A stretch of 64,000 bases of DNA from Calocera cornea HHB12733 (Eukaryota > Basidiomycota > Dacrymycetes > Dacrymycetales > Dacrymycetaceae): assembly GCA_001632435.1 (NCBI GenBank), contig KV423939.1, positions 68,223 to 132,222 on the forward strand, read 5' to 3'. Shown in pieces: positions 32,191-43,660 of this stretch (positions are counted from its first letter, which is position 1; the number at the start of each line of letters is the position of its first letter). A program made the translations under genes and the position numbers. A model generated the notes under the pieces. It was not told where the DNA came from and did no database searches. It saw only the letters and a list, made by a program, of their open reading frames with translations.

Positions 32191-34406
32191 CCGCACCAGA
32201 TCAACAACATCACCAGACGGGATCCAGCTCGTCAAGCTCAAGTGTCAAGGATGACGCGCAAGCGACCATCGGGCAGTACAAGGTACTCGAGAACATCGGA
32301 GAGGGGTCGTTCGGAAAGGTCAAGCGTGCGTGCTTCAATACAACACTCCGGGCCAATACTTACCTTGTGTCTTCAACGCAGTTGCTATACATACTGTCAC
32401 TGGCCAGAAAGTTGCCATGAAGATCATAAACCGTCAGATGATAGCTCAGATGGAGATGGGTGGACGTGTAAAGCGCGAGATCGACTACCTCAGGATGCTG
32501 AGACATCCTCATATCATGAAGCTGTATGCGCTCTGCTTTATGCAGCGCAAATTATGCTTATCTTCGTTTCCAGATACGAGGTCATCACCACCCCTACCGA
32601 CATCATCATGGTCATCGAGGTGAGTGACTCTGCTCAATACGGAAGTCTCCTGACTGACTCCCCCTGAAGCACGCGGCTGACGAGCTGTTCAACTACATCG
32701 TCGCGCATGGCCCGCTTCCGCTCAATGCGGCTCGCCGCTTCTTCCAGCAGCTGATCTGCGCCATCGAATATTGCCACAAGCACAAGGTCGTCCATCGTGA
32801 TCTCAAGCCCGAGAACCTGCTGCTCGACAGCGGGCTGAACATCAAGATCGGCGACTTTGGTCTGTCGAACGCGGTGAACGATGGCGAATTCCTCAAGACG
32901 AGCTGTGGCAGTCCAAACTATGCCGCGCCAGAGGTTATCAGTGGGAAGCTATACGCGGGTCCCGAGATCGACGTATGGAGTTGTGGAGTTATCCTCTATG
33001 TCATGCTTTGCGGACGGCTGCCGTTCGATGATGACTATATCCCGACGCTGTTCAAGAAGATCAATGGCGCGTTCGAAACAGATTTCACCTGTGTCACAGT
33101 TACTAACTTGGTTGCAGGCGGACTATATCATCTCCCTGCCCACCTTGACCCTCAAACGCGTCAACTTCTGCAATCAATGCTGGTAGTCGACAGCATGAAG
33201 CGTATCACTATCCCACAGATCAGGGCATTACCGTGGTTCAATGTGGACCTTCCAGATTACCTCAAGCCCTCAAATCCCGTCGTTGGAACGTTGTCCTCCC
33301 TCGTTTCAAGCAACAAGGGAAGAATCAGAGGTCTTGGCATCATTGATGAAGGCATTGTCGACGAGCTTGCAGATGCCCTGCAAGTGAGGAGGGAGGATAT
33401 ATGGAATGCCCTCAAGATGGAGCAGGATAATGGGGTGAAGGTGGCGTACATGCTGGAGAGGGATAAGCGGAGGATGGGTCAACGTGAGTGAAGGTTCTGA
33501 CTATTGCATAGCCCTTCTCTGAACCACCTGTAGCCTATGAGCTCGAAGATGAGGAAGACGGCCCGCTGGAATGGGGCCATATGATGACTCCCGGTCGAAT
33601 CACTGCGCGTCGCCAGGACAGTCCTCCTTCAGACGAGGAGGATGAGGACGACGACGACGACGACGAGTTCGACGACTGGGAGGATGACGAAGCTGGGCAC
33701 AACTTCTCAGTGCTCGAGTCGTCCATGCCTGGCGCAGTGGACGGCAATGGCATGCAGCCAGAGATCTCGATCGAGCTCAACTCCTTCAATGCCGCGCAGA
33801 AGGTCGCACAGTCCGTCTTCAATAGCGCTTCATCCAATGGCGTTGGCGCTGTACCGATGAAGAAGAGCCAGAAGCCGAAGTGGCATTTCGGCATCCGGTC
33901 GCGGAGCCCACCCGCTGAGGTCATGCTCGAGATATATGGCACTCTGCAGGCTCTGGGTATGCAGTGGAAGAGCCGACGGGAGTACGGCGACGACAAAGAT
34001 GCAAAGGATGCCAAGTCAAAGGAGAAGCGGAAGGAGCGTGATGTGGATCTCTACTTTGTGGAGACCAGATGGCGCATGAAGGATGTTGTGGTACGCCGTC
34101 TTGAGTGACCTTTGTGCACAACCTCATCATGTTCCCCAGGTTCGCATGGATCTCCAGCTCTACCAAGTCGACCAGTCCAATTACCTTGTCGACTTCCGTA
34201 ACGTTGGTTACTACCGCGCTCCAGCAGACGACTTGGAGACTTTCGCTCCTGCTCCTCCACCGAGCGCCGAATCGCCGAACAGCAATGGCATCCCGGGCGA
34301 CGCCAGCCCGAGCGAGCTACGCAAGGTGTCCGGCGACGTCAGCAGCCCTTTCTTGTTCCTCGAGTGCGCGTGTCGGCTGATCGTCGAGCTCGCCGGCGGC
34401 GCCTGA
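32187..34406 (+). CDS. snf1: SNF1/AMPK catalytic alpha subunit, 637 aa
   Basis: Seven exons: 32187-32325, 32382-32523, 32574-32619, 32670-33066, 33118-33483, 33534-34090 and 34140-34406 (TGA). Kinase landmarks: glycine loop [10 protein letters not shown] (about 36-45), VAMK lysine near 60, [11 protein letters not shown] near 150, IGDFGLSN near 170, activation loop [14 protein letters not shown] with the LKB1-type threonine. The UBA-like autoinhibitory segment [18 protein letters not shown] follows, then an acidic Asp run and the regulatory C-terminal domain ([15 protein letters not shown] to [15 protein letters not shown]). It phosphorylates metabolic targets under low energy and relieves glucose repression. 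Intron 4 (33067-33117) has a GC donor and a length divisible by three (see findings). The C-terminal tail after the regulatory domain is Pro/Ser-rich. Confidence 0.93.
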
Positions 34407-37400
34407 GTTGCCCGGCCGATACCCAGGGGTCGACGGAGGAGGGTCAGCGAGGATTAGTTTGTGCTTGTACGCGTCTCAAAATATTCCCCTGTTGTACAAA
34501 ATTCACGCTTTTAGCGAGCGGCGCCATTGTACGTGTTTGTAGGATAGGGACGGCGAATGATGTCATTAGCGATCATGCTTGGATATTGCTCCTGAGCTGG
34601 AAGAGAGAGCAGCCCTTGACTAACTGTACAGCAATGGGACGCCAAGTTTGGGGGCGTGGTCATAAGCTTGCCTTGCCGATCTCGATTCAACCCCCAATAT
34701 GCAGCGCAGCGCCCAACATACCTGTTCAGCATGCGCATACGTTTGCTAGCGTCATCCATCCGAGCTCGCGCGCGCAAGAAGTGAACCTCGGTCAGGGTTG
34801 CGGTCATGGCATAAGGTGCAGTGATGAGGACTCCTCTAATGTACAGCTGATAACGGCATATCGACGTTCCAGACGCCCAAATAAAGCCAAACGCGACCCT
34901 TGATGGAACGGAAATACATGTTCCATTTGGGCGGCAAAGTGTCTGATCCTATGCTAGCTTCTTCCACGGGCAGTCACGGTAGAATGACGAGAGAAAGGGT
35001 CTCGAGTTCAAGAAGAGCGACTGTCTTTCTCAACCAATCGCCCGAGCGCACCCTAAGACGGTTTCCTTCCCGGCTGTCGGATAAGTGAGGTACTCGACCT
35101 GTGAGCTGTAGAGTTGATTAATGACGGTCGACTAGCACGGGCGGGGTGCGACAGCTCTTCTACTTCTACCAGAAGCTATGGGCTCTTTACAGTCTTTCAC
35201 TGTTGCGCACCCAAAGAGGTCATACGGCTGTTGTACCGAATGGGAATACGTGACCCTAGGAAATTGAAGACGAGAGAAACACTTCGATGCACTGATTTTT
35301 CCCCTTCGAGGACACGTGGAATCCATGTGTGTTCATTCATATCATTCAGCTGCTCCAGGCCCGAAATCGTCTCCGCATCGTTCTGCACTATAATATGAAG
35401 GGCGAAATGCGTAGGACACAGTTTCCTCCGGGACTGCCTTGTTCAGAGGCGCTTGCCCGGAGAAGCCCGATACTTCTGCCCATCTGAAGAGCAAGGGCCG
35501 CTATCTCTGGCCAGATATCGGACGAGGACGCAAACAAGAATGTAGGGAGCAGCCAGGTCATCTCTGTACCAGAAGATGCACCTCGGGGTACGAGATCCTC
35601 CCATGATTTCTGTTGTAGTAGGCTTGTTCGGTCGAGGTGCACTGATGTCCCTTGGCTCTGTCACGAGGAAGAGGTCGTCAAGACCAGTATAGAAACGCAT
35701 ATTGGAGAGAGAATAGGTGATAGGCCGTACCCGCAAGAGGGCCCTGTACCTCGGGAGATCCGAAGATGCCTTATGATTATCCTGCTTGACATAGACAATG
35801 ACGCACGAAAGGGTTCAACAGCAGGAGGACGATGTGCTCGATCGAACTGCATCAGATGGGACGACTAGCGTTTGAGCCATTCCAGCGACCATGTTCCAGC
35901 GACCAGTCCCGCCTTGTTCCCGTGGGGAATTTAACTACCAGTAGATGAAGGTGTGTTCCAAACGGGAACACGAGGATGCGGAATCGAGTTGTGCCGAGCT
36001 TTCGGCACCAGCGGCGCCGCCGGCAGGTGGGATGTGCCGAATCTCCGTGTTGCAGAATGCCGCCGAACGCTCCGGAGCGCGATCTTTTCCCTTCCGATAC
36101 GCGTGTGAGATGCGCGCCGATGTGCCGGTAGGTGCAGCATATGTAGATAGGCCAAGCCGGGGTGTTGGTAGTTTATTTGGGCATGAAGTGAGTCAGAGAT
36201 CAAGTCGCCTCCCGGCGGTGGGAAAAGAACGCTCGGGCGTTGCTGATGTGGGGAGCACGTTTCCCCCAGACTGGGGCGTGTCGCGCACATTGCCCGATAG
36301 CCCGGTCTGGCGCGGACAAGAAGCGGGGCCACACCTGTGCGAGTTTGCGATTTCTGCATCCATTTGACTGGGCGACGAAGCGGGGAGTGTGGCAACAGGC
36401 ACGAGTCCGCGCCCCAGCCTGGCACAAGCGACCAATGGATAGCATTGCCGAGCCACTCCGCTGTTTCGCGGCGGACACAGCAGTTCTCACGAATCCGAAG
36501 CAGGCAGAGCCCATCTCCCCTCGCCATCTCCATCTCGATCCCGAGCCCCAGAAGCGCAGAAGCGAGGGAGACAAATTAGAGATGGGGATGTGGCGATGGA
36601 ATTAGAATTAGAATGGATTGACAGATGCCAGCCAACATACTGTCGCCTCGGCTTCGCGCTCCGGGGGAACGCAACTTCCTTCGCCGGTATTCTATCGCGC
36701 GATAGGCTACGCTGGGGTTCGCAGCACCAGGACAGGGGAGCGCGCTTCCTGTGTGCGATGGAGGAATTCAAATGGAGTCGGAATCGAGTGCAACAGCTAC
36801 ACAGTGCTGCGAGAGGTTGTGGGAGCTAGGCCGGCGCATATCGTATTGTCGGCCCTGTGCTGCGGCGCCCGCAGACAATACGGCGAATTCCAACTCAGCG
36901 CAGTCGGCTGCCGCAAAGGAAGGAAGGAAGGAAGGCCGGCTTCCAGCTGAATGAAGAACGAAGCAGTGAAACGAACCTGTTCCGTGAGCGGACCGAGCCT
37001 CCAACGGGCCAGAGGGATGATCGACCGAGACCCGTTTCCCGCGAGCGCGGAACTGTATGTACTGTACTGTATGTTGGTTTGGGGGTTGGATGATCGGATG
37101 GGTATATATGTACTAGTAGGCGGGGGAGGAGGCAGGCCTGCGCTAGCCGAGCGGAGCCCTTGCCCGAATCACTGAATATTCACGATCATCCACTGGCACA
37201 ACACCCTTTCGTCTGGCGCTTCGGGCGATGAGCAGCCGCTAGCGTAGGGCGTAGCCGAGCCGTCCTCCCCTTGATTGATTGAGTGCTCTGTGTAAGAGGG
37301 TGAGCAAGAGGCAAGAGGCAATGTACTGACTGCACTGTACATATGCAATAAGCATGTGTAATGCAATGCGCAATGGGAAGCGGCGCGGTGGTATCCCGGC

Positions 37401-37444
37401 CCTTGGCCCAATACGGTGTGCCACCCCAAGTCACAGGAGTGCCG
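34407..37444. other. Gene-poor region after SNF1
   Basis: About 3 kb with only short, mutually overlapping frames. A minus-strand frame at 35443-35736 is open for 97 codons but shows no family motif or splice partners. Nothing is supported as a gene. Confidence 0.45.
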
Positions 37445-37830
37445 ACGAGATGCGTGCTCTGTGCCCTGTGCCCTGACGCGCGTCGGAGGCAATCTGCCTC
37501 CGTATTGCCTAAAGCGGAAATTGGGTCAACGCGGCCGTGCTCTGCCAGGGTGCCATTGGGTTAGGATGCGTGCTGTTAGGGTATTGGTTAGGGCGGGCGA
37601 GCGGAGCGAGTAGGTTAGCTGTTAGGGTAGGGTTAGTGTTCAGGTTAGGGTTGGGGATGTGTTAGGGTTAGGGTGATAATATTATCTAAAATAAAATGAA
37701 GAGTGCGAGACCATGCAAGGCTATGGGCGCAAGCCCATAGCCTTGTGCCCTTGTTACTATATTAGGCAGCGAGGGCACACATTTGCCCCCGACGCGCGTC
37801 AGGGCACAGGGCACAGAGCACGCATCTCGT
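37445..37830. repeat. 386-bp element with 42-bp perfect inverted repeats and telomere-like interior
   Basis: Arms are at 37445-37486 and 37789-37830, identical in inverted orientation over 42 bp and containing the tandem TGTGCCC. The interior holds six exact TTAGGG units and several one-base variants (37559-37674), all in the same orientation. A 13-bp perfect stem with a GCAA loop follows at 37716-37745. A 10-bp direct repeat caagtcacag lies 7-8 bp outside each arm. No reading frame is convincing. Confidence 0.85.
37559..37674 (+). repeat. Interstitial telomere-like TTAGGG repeats
   Basis: TTAGGG at about 37576, 37588, 37622, 37644, 37662 and 37668, with variants such as ttagga and ttagtg between. 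TTAGGG is the usual fungal telomere unit; degeneracy suggests an old insertion. Confidence 0.8.
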
Positions 37831-38302
37831 ACCAACTCAAGTCACAGCGTGTTCTCAGGCACACGCGCTGCTGACTCCTCGTCTCGGCGGCGGTGCGCTT
37901 CTCGACCAGACACGAAACGCACAACTCAACTCTGTTGCATGACCCACGGCGAGGGCCAAGAGCCAATCCCATCCCGGCTGGCGCAGATCGAGTGCTGATG
38001 CAGTACTACTACTAGTGATCATGATCCACGGGACACCCCCACTCGCTTGCGCGCTGATGCGGATGCACTAGTACTGGGCGGTACGGTATCACGCGCCGAG
38101 GGGACCGTGATGATCCTCTGTATCTTATATCCTAACAGCATTGCCCCTGGAGCTGGTGCGGTCCGACGCCGGGGCCAGGCACTGGGCCTTTTCGAGCTGC
38201 GAGCGCTGATAGCGTAAACGTCTGAAACTGAAACTGAGTTCTGGGTGGTCTGATTGCTGGGGGAGAACAGAACGCAGCGGTGGGAGTAGGGGAGATGACG
38301 TG

Positions 38303-38343
38303 CTGGACTGGGACTGGGACTGGGACTGGGACTGGGACTGGGG
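38303..38343. repeat. Hexamer tandem repeat (GGGACT)n
   Basis: About six and a half copies of GGGACT. Confidence 0.85.
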
Positions 38344-38808
38344 ACGTATTCGGGAGGGATGACTCCTGCATATACTGTATGCTTGGGAGAGCATGAGGGC
38401 GAGGCGGGATAAGCCCGGCATCTACCTGGGCTTGTGTACGATCCTGGGAGCTGCGGTGACAGGATGGTAGAGGGAAGTGCAGTGGGAGAGCCATGCCGTA
38501 CGATGTGTGCGGGCCAACGCCGGGGTTGAACCATACAGTACATGCTTTGTGCTGCATCCCGAGTTGTACAACGTAGCCTGTGTGGTGTAATCCATGATCC
38601 ATATCAATTGTATGGAGCGGCAGCCGAGGGAACTCCACCCGCCCGCCGCAGAGCATGCTCGCTTAGCCCGGGGCGGCCCTCCAACCCACCTCAGACGCGA
38701 GAAGCGGGACAAGGGGGGGTGATGGCATCATCCGCTCCTGGTGAGCCAGGGACCGGCCTGCCGAGGGGTGAAACCCGGCGCTGGATCACGGTGTTGTGTG
38801 CTGGGACC

Positions 38809-38850
38809 GGATGTCGGATGTCGGATGTCGGATGTCGGATGTCGGATGTC
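38809..38850. repeat. Heptamer tandem repeat (GGATGTC)6
   Basis: Six perfect head-to-tail copies of GGATGTC. Confidence 0.9.
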
Positions 38851-39062
38851 GGAGGCAGAGTGAACTGGGAGAGGGAGGGAGGGCCGTGGCATCCATAGGC
38901 GGTGTGCAGTGGCCGCTCAGGCTGCCACCCTTCGATCGCCCGCCTGCAGCTTCTGTTCCCCGTTCTCCCTCGCTTCCGCTTCCGCTTCGAGCTTCGAGCT
39001 TCGCGCCTTTTGCCTTGGCAGCTTTGGCCTGGGAAGCGGGAAGCGCAGAAGGGAAGCGAGCC

Positions 39063-39087
39063 GAACTGAACTGAACTGAACTGAACC
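39063..39087. repeat. Pentamer tandem repeat (GAACT)n
   Basis: Four to five copies of GAACT. Confidence 0.8.
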
Positions 39088-39564
39088 GAGGGGAAGCGAG
39101 CGACGTTGCGTTGCGTTGCCGCCGGAAAGGGATCCCACCACCTCCATCGCAGCCCCGCCCCGCCCTGCCGTGCATTCAGGCAAATCCGGATCACCACCCT
39201 GTGCCCTGTGCCCTGTGCCCAGCGGTTCGACCGCCCTCCCCCCCTTTCCCTCCTGCTGTCCCGGTCTGTGGGCAAGCACTCTGATACCATACCCCTCACA
39301 CACGCCTCGCGCCCACCACGCTTGGCCCGCGCCTGTGCCCACTGCACGCCCACGCACACACGTCGAGCGCGAACCCGAATCCGAACCTGAACCCGAAGCC
39401 GAGCCCGACCCAAACACATATAACAACATTTGGATCCTGCGACTGCGACTGTGACTGCGAATTCCATCCCCGGCCACCGCCCGCGTTCCCACACCAACGC
39501 CAGGCCGTACGTCAGCCCTGCTGATCCGCAAGCGAACATTCCCCCTGCTGCGTCGCGAGACACC

Positions 39565-39596
39565 CGCGCCCAGACGCAGACGCAGACGCAGACGCA
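39565..39596. repeat. Hexamer tandem repeat (CAGACG)n
   Basis: Four to five copies of CAGACG in a GC-rich context. Confidence 0.8.
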
Positions 39597-40238
39597 AGGC
39601 AGCCACGCGTACCGCACCGTATCAACTAGCAGCGTCCTCCTGCCGATTTCGGCCTCTGCTCGGTTGTGCGTTGCAGGTTGGCCAGGCGCGACAGGCGACA
39701 GGCCTAGGATCCATACGCTACGAGGACCCCCGCCGCCGCCCGGTCCCGGCAGCCCGGCCGCAGACCCAACCGCCCAAGCTGTAGCCGCCTGCCCGTGAAC
39801 GCAACCCCACAGGACGAGGGCGAGCGGGAAGGCTGCCTCCATCTCCCACACACACCCCGCCGGGCATTCCATCCCCGCCCGGATATCCCCCTCCCCTTGC
39901 TGCCTTGTCTCCCGTGCCTTCCCATCCCCCCAACAATTCCCACCTCGCCCTGCCACCCCCCCTCCCCTCCCCTCCCCCAGCGGTGCATATAACCCCCTCT
40001 CACCGCCCCTCCCCGCGGCTCGAGCAACGCAGCCCCCGCCAACTTGGCCTCCCTCACGAAAACGCACCACGCCCTCGCACGGCCGGGCCATGTGCGGTCT
40101 ATGAGCGCCGGTGTGCGTCCATCCCTCCCCCAGCAACCTCATCCTGCCCACATGTATGCGCCCCTTTCCTCACTGCCCTACACGTGCTAACACACCAAGC
40201 ATAGCCCCCCGTCCCTTCCTACCCCCGACACTTGAAGA

Positions 40239-41054
40239 ATGACAATGTACACGTTCCCCCCGCCCACCCTCGGCCCGCACCCGCTGCAGCAAGCCCAGAC
40301 AGCAGCGCTCGAGGCGCACGCCGCGCAGATGGGCAGCTTCGCGCGCCGCCTAGGCGCCCAAGCGGTCTTGGTGGCCGAGCAGGCGAGGAGGATGGAGGAG
40401 GAGCAGCGCGCGCGCACGGGCGCGGCGGGCGCGGTGCCCCCCTTTCTCTTTGAGAGGCAGGAGGAGCGGGCCGCGCTCGAGTGGGCCAGGCTCCTGCACT
40501 CCGGGCACTCGTCCCACGCCCAGCCGCATTCGCACCCGCTGAGCGCGCACGCGCAGGACCACGCGCGCACGAAAGCGGAGCTCTCTCGCCGACGAGAAGA
40601 AGAGCGCCTGCGCGCGCTTGCGGCTGCCGAGCGCGCACGCCGGCAGCAGGAGGCGGAGGAGCGCGTCCTGGCCCAGGCCTGGGAGGGGTACGAAGCGCGC
40701 TGGGCCGAACTGGCCCTGCTCTCCCCCACCTCGCCCGGCGCCTCGGGCACAGTAGGCATGGGCTTCTCCGACCTGCCCTGGCCGTGCTCGCCCGCGCCCT
40801 CGTCGCCCGCCGACCTCAGCCCGATCAAAGTCCAGCGGTTCATCCTCTCCCCCTCGCACTCGCCCTCCCTCGGCCCGAAAGAGCGCGTGAGGCAGGCACT
40901 GCTCAGGTGGCACCCGGACAAGTTCGAGGGCCGCTGGATGCGCAGGTGCAGGGAGGGCGAGCGCCAGAGCGTCCGCGAGGGCGTGCTCATGGTTGTGAAC
41001 GCCCTGGGGGAGGTGCAGGAGGAGATGTCCCGCAGGGGCGTGTGGAGCCCGTAG
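40239..41054 (+). CDS. J-like domain protein with coiled coil, 271 aa
   Basis: Single exon from ATG 40239 to TAG. The first half is Ala/Glu/Arg/Gln-rich and helical (for example RRREEERLRALAAAERARRQ), a likely coiled coil. The last 70 residues contain FILSPSHSP then RQALLRWHPDKFEGRWM and ERQSVREGVLMVVNALGEV. The HPD tripeptide after a basic helix recalls helix II and the loop of DnaJ, or the similar NFKBIL1-type segment. The downstream gene at 43661 has the same C-terminal architecture. No N-terminal signal. An Hsp70-related role is possible but not shown. Confidence 0.65.
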   Translation: MTMYTFPPPTLGPHPLQQAQTAALEAHAAQMGSFARRLGAQAVLVAEQARRMEEEQRARTGAAGAVPPFLFERQEERAALEWARLLHSGHSSHAQPHSHPLSAHAQDHARTKAELSRRREEERLRALAAAERARRQQEAEERVLAQAWEGYEARWAELALLSPTSPGASGTVGMGFSDLPWPCSPAPSSPADLSPIKVQRFILSPSHSPSLGPKERVRQALLRWHPDKFEGRWMRRCREGERQSVREGVLMVVNALGEVQEEMSRRGVWSP

Positions 41055-43660
41055 GTGCCGGAGCGGACGCGCGCCGAGGACGAGCATCACGACTGCACTT
41101 ACAACCAAGATGACGACGGGCCGACGGGCCAAGGGTGCGGCGGCAAGAGCAAGACAGGACAACGCACAACGCGCACCCGGCGCACTGCATCCCCCCCACC
41201 AATCGCTGACCTCCGCCTCCGATCTCCGACCTTCGACCGCGAACCAACAACCTGCATCTGCATCTGCAATAGCAACCCTCTATATCTTCATTTATCCTCT
41301 CAGCTATCGTTCGTCCCAAGCCCCAAGTCTCAGCTTGCAGCTCTCAAGTGTCGAGTTTCTTTCATCTCGCTCCGTCTCACGCTCTGTCTCCATCTCCAAG
41401 TCTCAAGAGTCTCCGAAGGCGCCAAGCGCCTAACAAAGTGTATCACTACCTCTGTATTCTATCCGCTCCCCCGTCGTCAGTCCGCCGCGTTCTGAGCTCC
41501 TATGCGCATCGCATCTGCAATCTCTCTGGTAGCTGCACATAGCCCGAACGCGCTCAAGCCGACTCCGAGCAACCCAACACAAAGTTGAAAGTAGCTTTAC
41601 TGTTTTCTGTGGCGTAATGAAGAAATCGTTGTTCATAACTTCGGGGCGGGGCGTGGGCGTGCGTGCCGCTCAGTCGCCCAGACGCGTGCCCGTGCGCGTG
41701 CGCGTTGTCCGTCTGCCCCGGGACGACCGCTCCTCTCCCTCGACCCGCTGTGCCAGTCTTACGGCTGCTTCATGGTCGCACTCGGCTATCGGACCGCATA
41801 CCATCCGTTCCCCGCATACCAGAAACCGGCGATTGTGAGCTTGCCGAAGCGGCCCGGCCCCGGCAAATGTAAGATAATGTCCAGCGGCTGCCGACTTTAG
41901 CCTCCCCTTCGCCTCGCCCCGCCTCGCCTCGCCTCGCCCCGTCCGATGATTCCGCCCAGCACCCGTTCACCTCCCATGCACGATTGTCCCGAGCTTCTCG
42001 CGCTCGCACAACCGGGTAGCGACGACGCGCGATGCAGAGGGCCAGGCCGACCCATGGCTCGCGTGTGCATGTCGTCCTGCTCTCAGGGCTCGAGCACTCG
42101 TACTGGACCCGACTGCCGCGAAACTGTGCGATACATCACTGCGGATAGTGCGGAGAGATTGCATCGGCAGGTTCGACCATGTTCTGCAGGGATAAGAGAC
42201 AGGCACGCCCGGTCCACCGGGAGGGCGCCGCTGCAAGCGGGCCAAGTGCAGGCGGAGCGCCGACGATGACAGAGTGCTAGGGCAGGTGACGCTGCGGCTT
42301 GAGGCCTCGCGCCCAAGTATGGTGGTGGTTGTGCGGTCCGCTCCTCTGGCAAGGCACAGAAGGCTCTAAGCGACGAGGCGCACACCACACCGACTGCATG
42401 TAGGCGCAAGGGCAGGGAACCGAGCCGCGCCTAATACACCTGTCCCCAAGTCGGGCGTCATGCTCCGACCGGCTGTGCTGGCACAATCTTGAGCCTGGAA
42501 CGAATCAGACGCTTGCTGTTTGCGGGACTTCAACCGGCAGCGCCAACGTCACCCCGTTGTGCGCTTACAGAGCCTGGCTCTCCCTCTCCTGTGAGCACAG
42601 TAGTAAGCAGGGGCGTTCGTCGACGTGCGAGACGGTAGCCAGCGAGAAGAGGAAGAGCGAGGTCTGCCGCGGCAATGCTGACTGAATTGTTCTTTGTGGG
42701 GAAAGGGGGACTGGGCCGCGGGGAGATAGAGACGTGTCATGGCCAGGGTTGATTACAGTGACAGAGAACCTTCGCGGCTCTAATTGCTTGTTTCTACATA
42801 CGGGCGAGGGGTCGCATTCGGAGTGCGCGGAGACCGGACTAGGCAGTGATGGACAGACGCAGGAAGATGAGTACGGGCTCGGTGCAATGTCCCTGCGCTC
42901 CTGTTTCCAGCGGGACTCGGCCGCGATCCCGTAGACAATTCGAGGTCAAAGTGCGTCGCTGCAGGGCCTGGGAAGGAGTCTCTCAATTTGTGCCTCATCA
43001 ACAACTTGCCTTTCCACTGTTTACTGGAGAAGACGCCTTCCGAGCTCGTGCCAATGGAACTGCCATCATGAAGCAGTGGGGCAAAAGCCAGCGAAGCGCA
43101 ACCAGAAGCTGATAGCGGCGTGATAAGATCCTCGGACAATCGGAAATCTGCCCTGCTGACCGTTTGCCTGGCCTAATAAGACCCGATTGCTGACAGGGTG
43201 GAGGTCTGGAACGCGGTTACCGACGTGCACACTCGTATCCAACGCATGGGGTATTCCCTCGGCGGAGATGCGTCTGACGGATGTCGAGCAAAAACTGCTC
43301 GTCGCCCAGAAAAGACCAAGCAGTCACAGGAAGTCGGCGGGGGACAACGTGGGCAGGGCACGGTCACGCCACGAAAGTTCGGCCGAATGATTACAGATTA
43401 TGCAGACATGGTCCGGGTGGGGGGTAAAGGGTACTGTGTTCCTGGGCGGTATACCAGAACAGCGGTGTTTCTTGCCCCTTCCAACAGGATGAGGTCAGCC
43501 GACTGCCGTCCGTTTCGGAGCTGCAAACATGTATAAGTATTCCCCCTCGCGCCTGAACACCGCAGCCTCATTCTTCACCTCACGAGCCCTTCGTTGCATA
43601 CCTCGCACATTATTCCATCAGCACCCTCTGCATTTGACGACACTTTCACGCTCATCTTCA
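41055..43660. other. Intergenic, 2.6 kb, no supported gene
   Basis: Short frames on both strands. A C/T-rich tract with repeated GCCTCGCC units lies at about 41895-41940. A TATA-like TATAAG at 43532 probably belongs to the next gene. Confidence 0.45.
43532..43537 (+). promoter_or_regulatory. TATA-like box of the 43661 gene
   Basis: TATAAG followed by TATTCCCC, 124 bp before ATG 43661. The upstream in-frame ATG at 43529 overlaps this box, which argues against using it as the start codon. Confidence 0.4.

Larger units (their letters stand above)
37831..40238. other. Gene-poor region with simple tandem repeats
   Basis: GC-rich sequence with many short tandem arrays (listed separately) and a long minus-strand frame at 38691-40151 that crosses them and looks spurious. 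Pyrimidine-rich DNA at 39830-40010 precedes the J-like gene. Confidence 0.5.

Noticed and set aside
39222..39240. GGTTCGACC-like strings as tRNA B boxes (also near 42171 and 56617)
   Set aside because: No matching A box or acceptor stem at the right distance.
38691..40151. A 486-codon minus-strand open frame
   Set aside because: It crosses several tandem repeats, is Gly/Arg-rich low complexity with no domain, and lies in GC-rich DNA where stop codons are rare. Strong frames also exist on the opposite strand.
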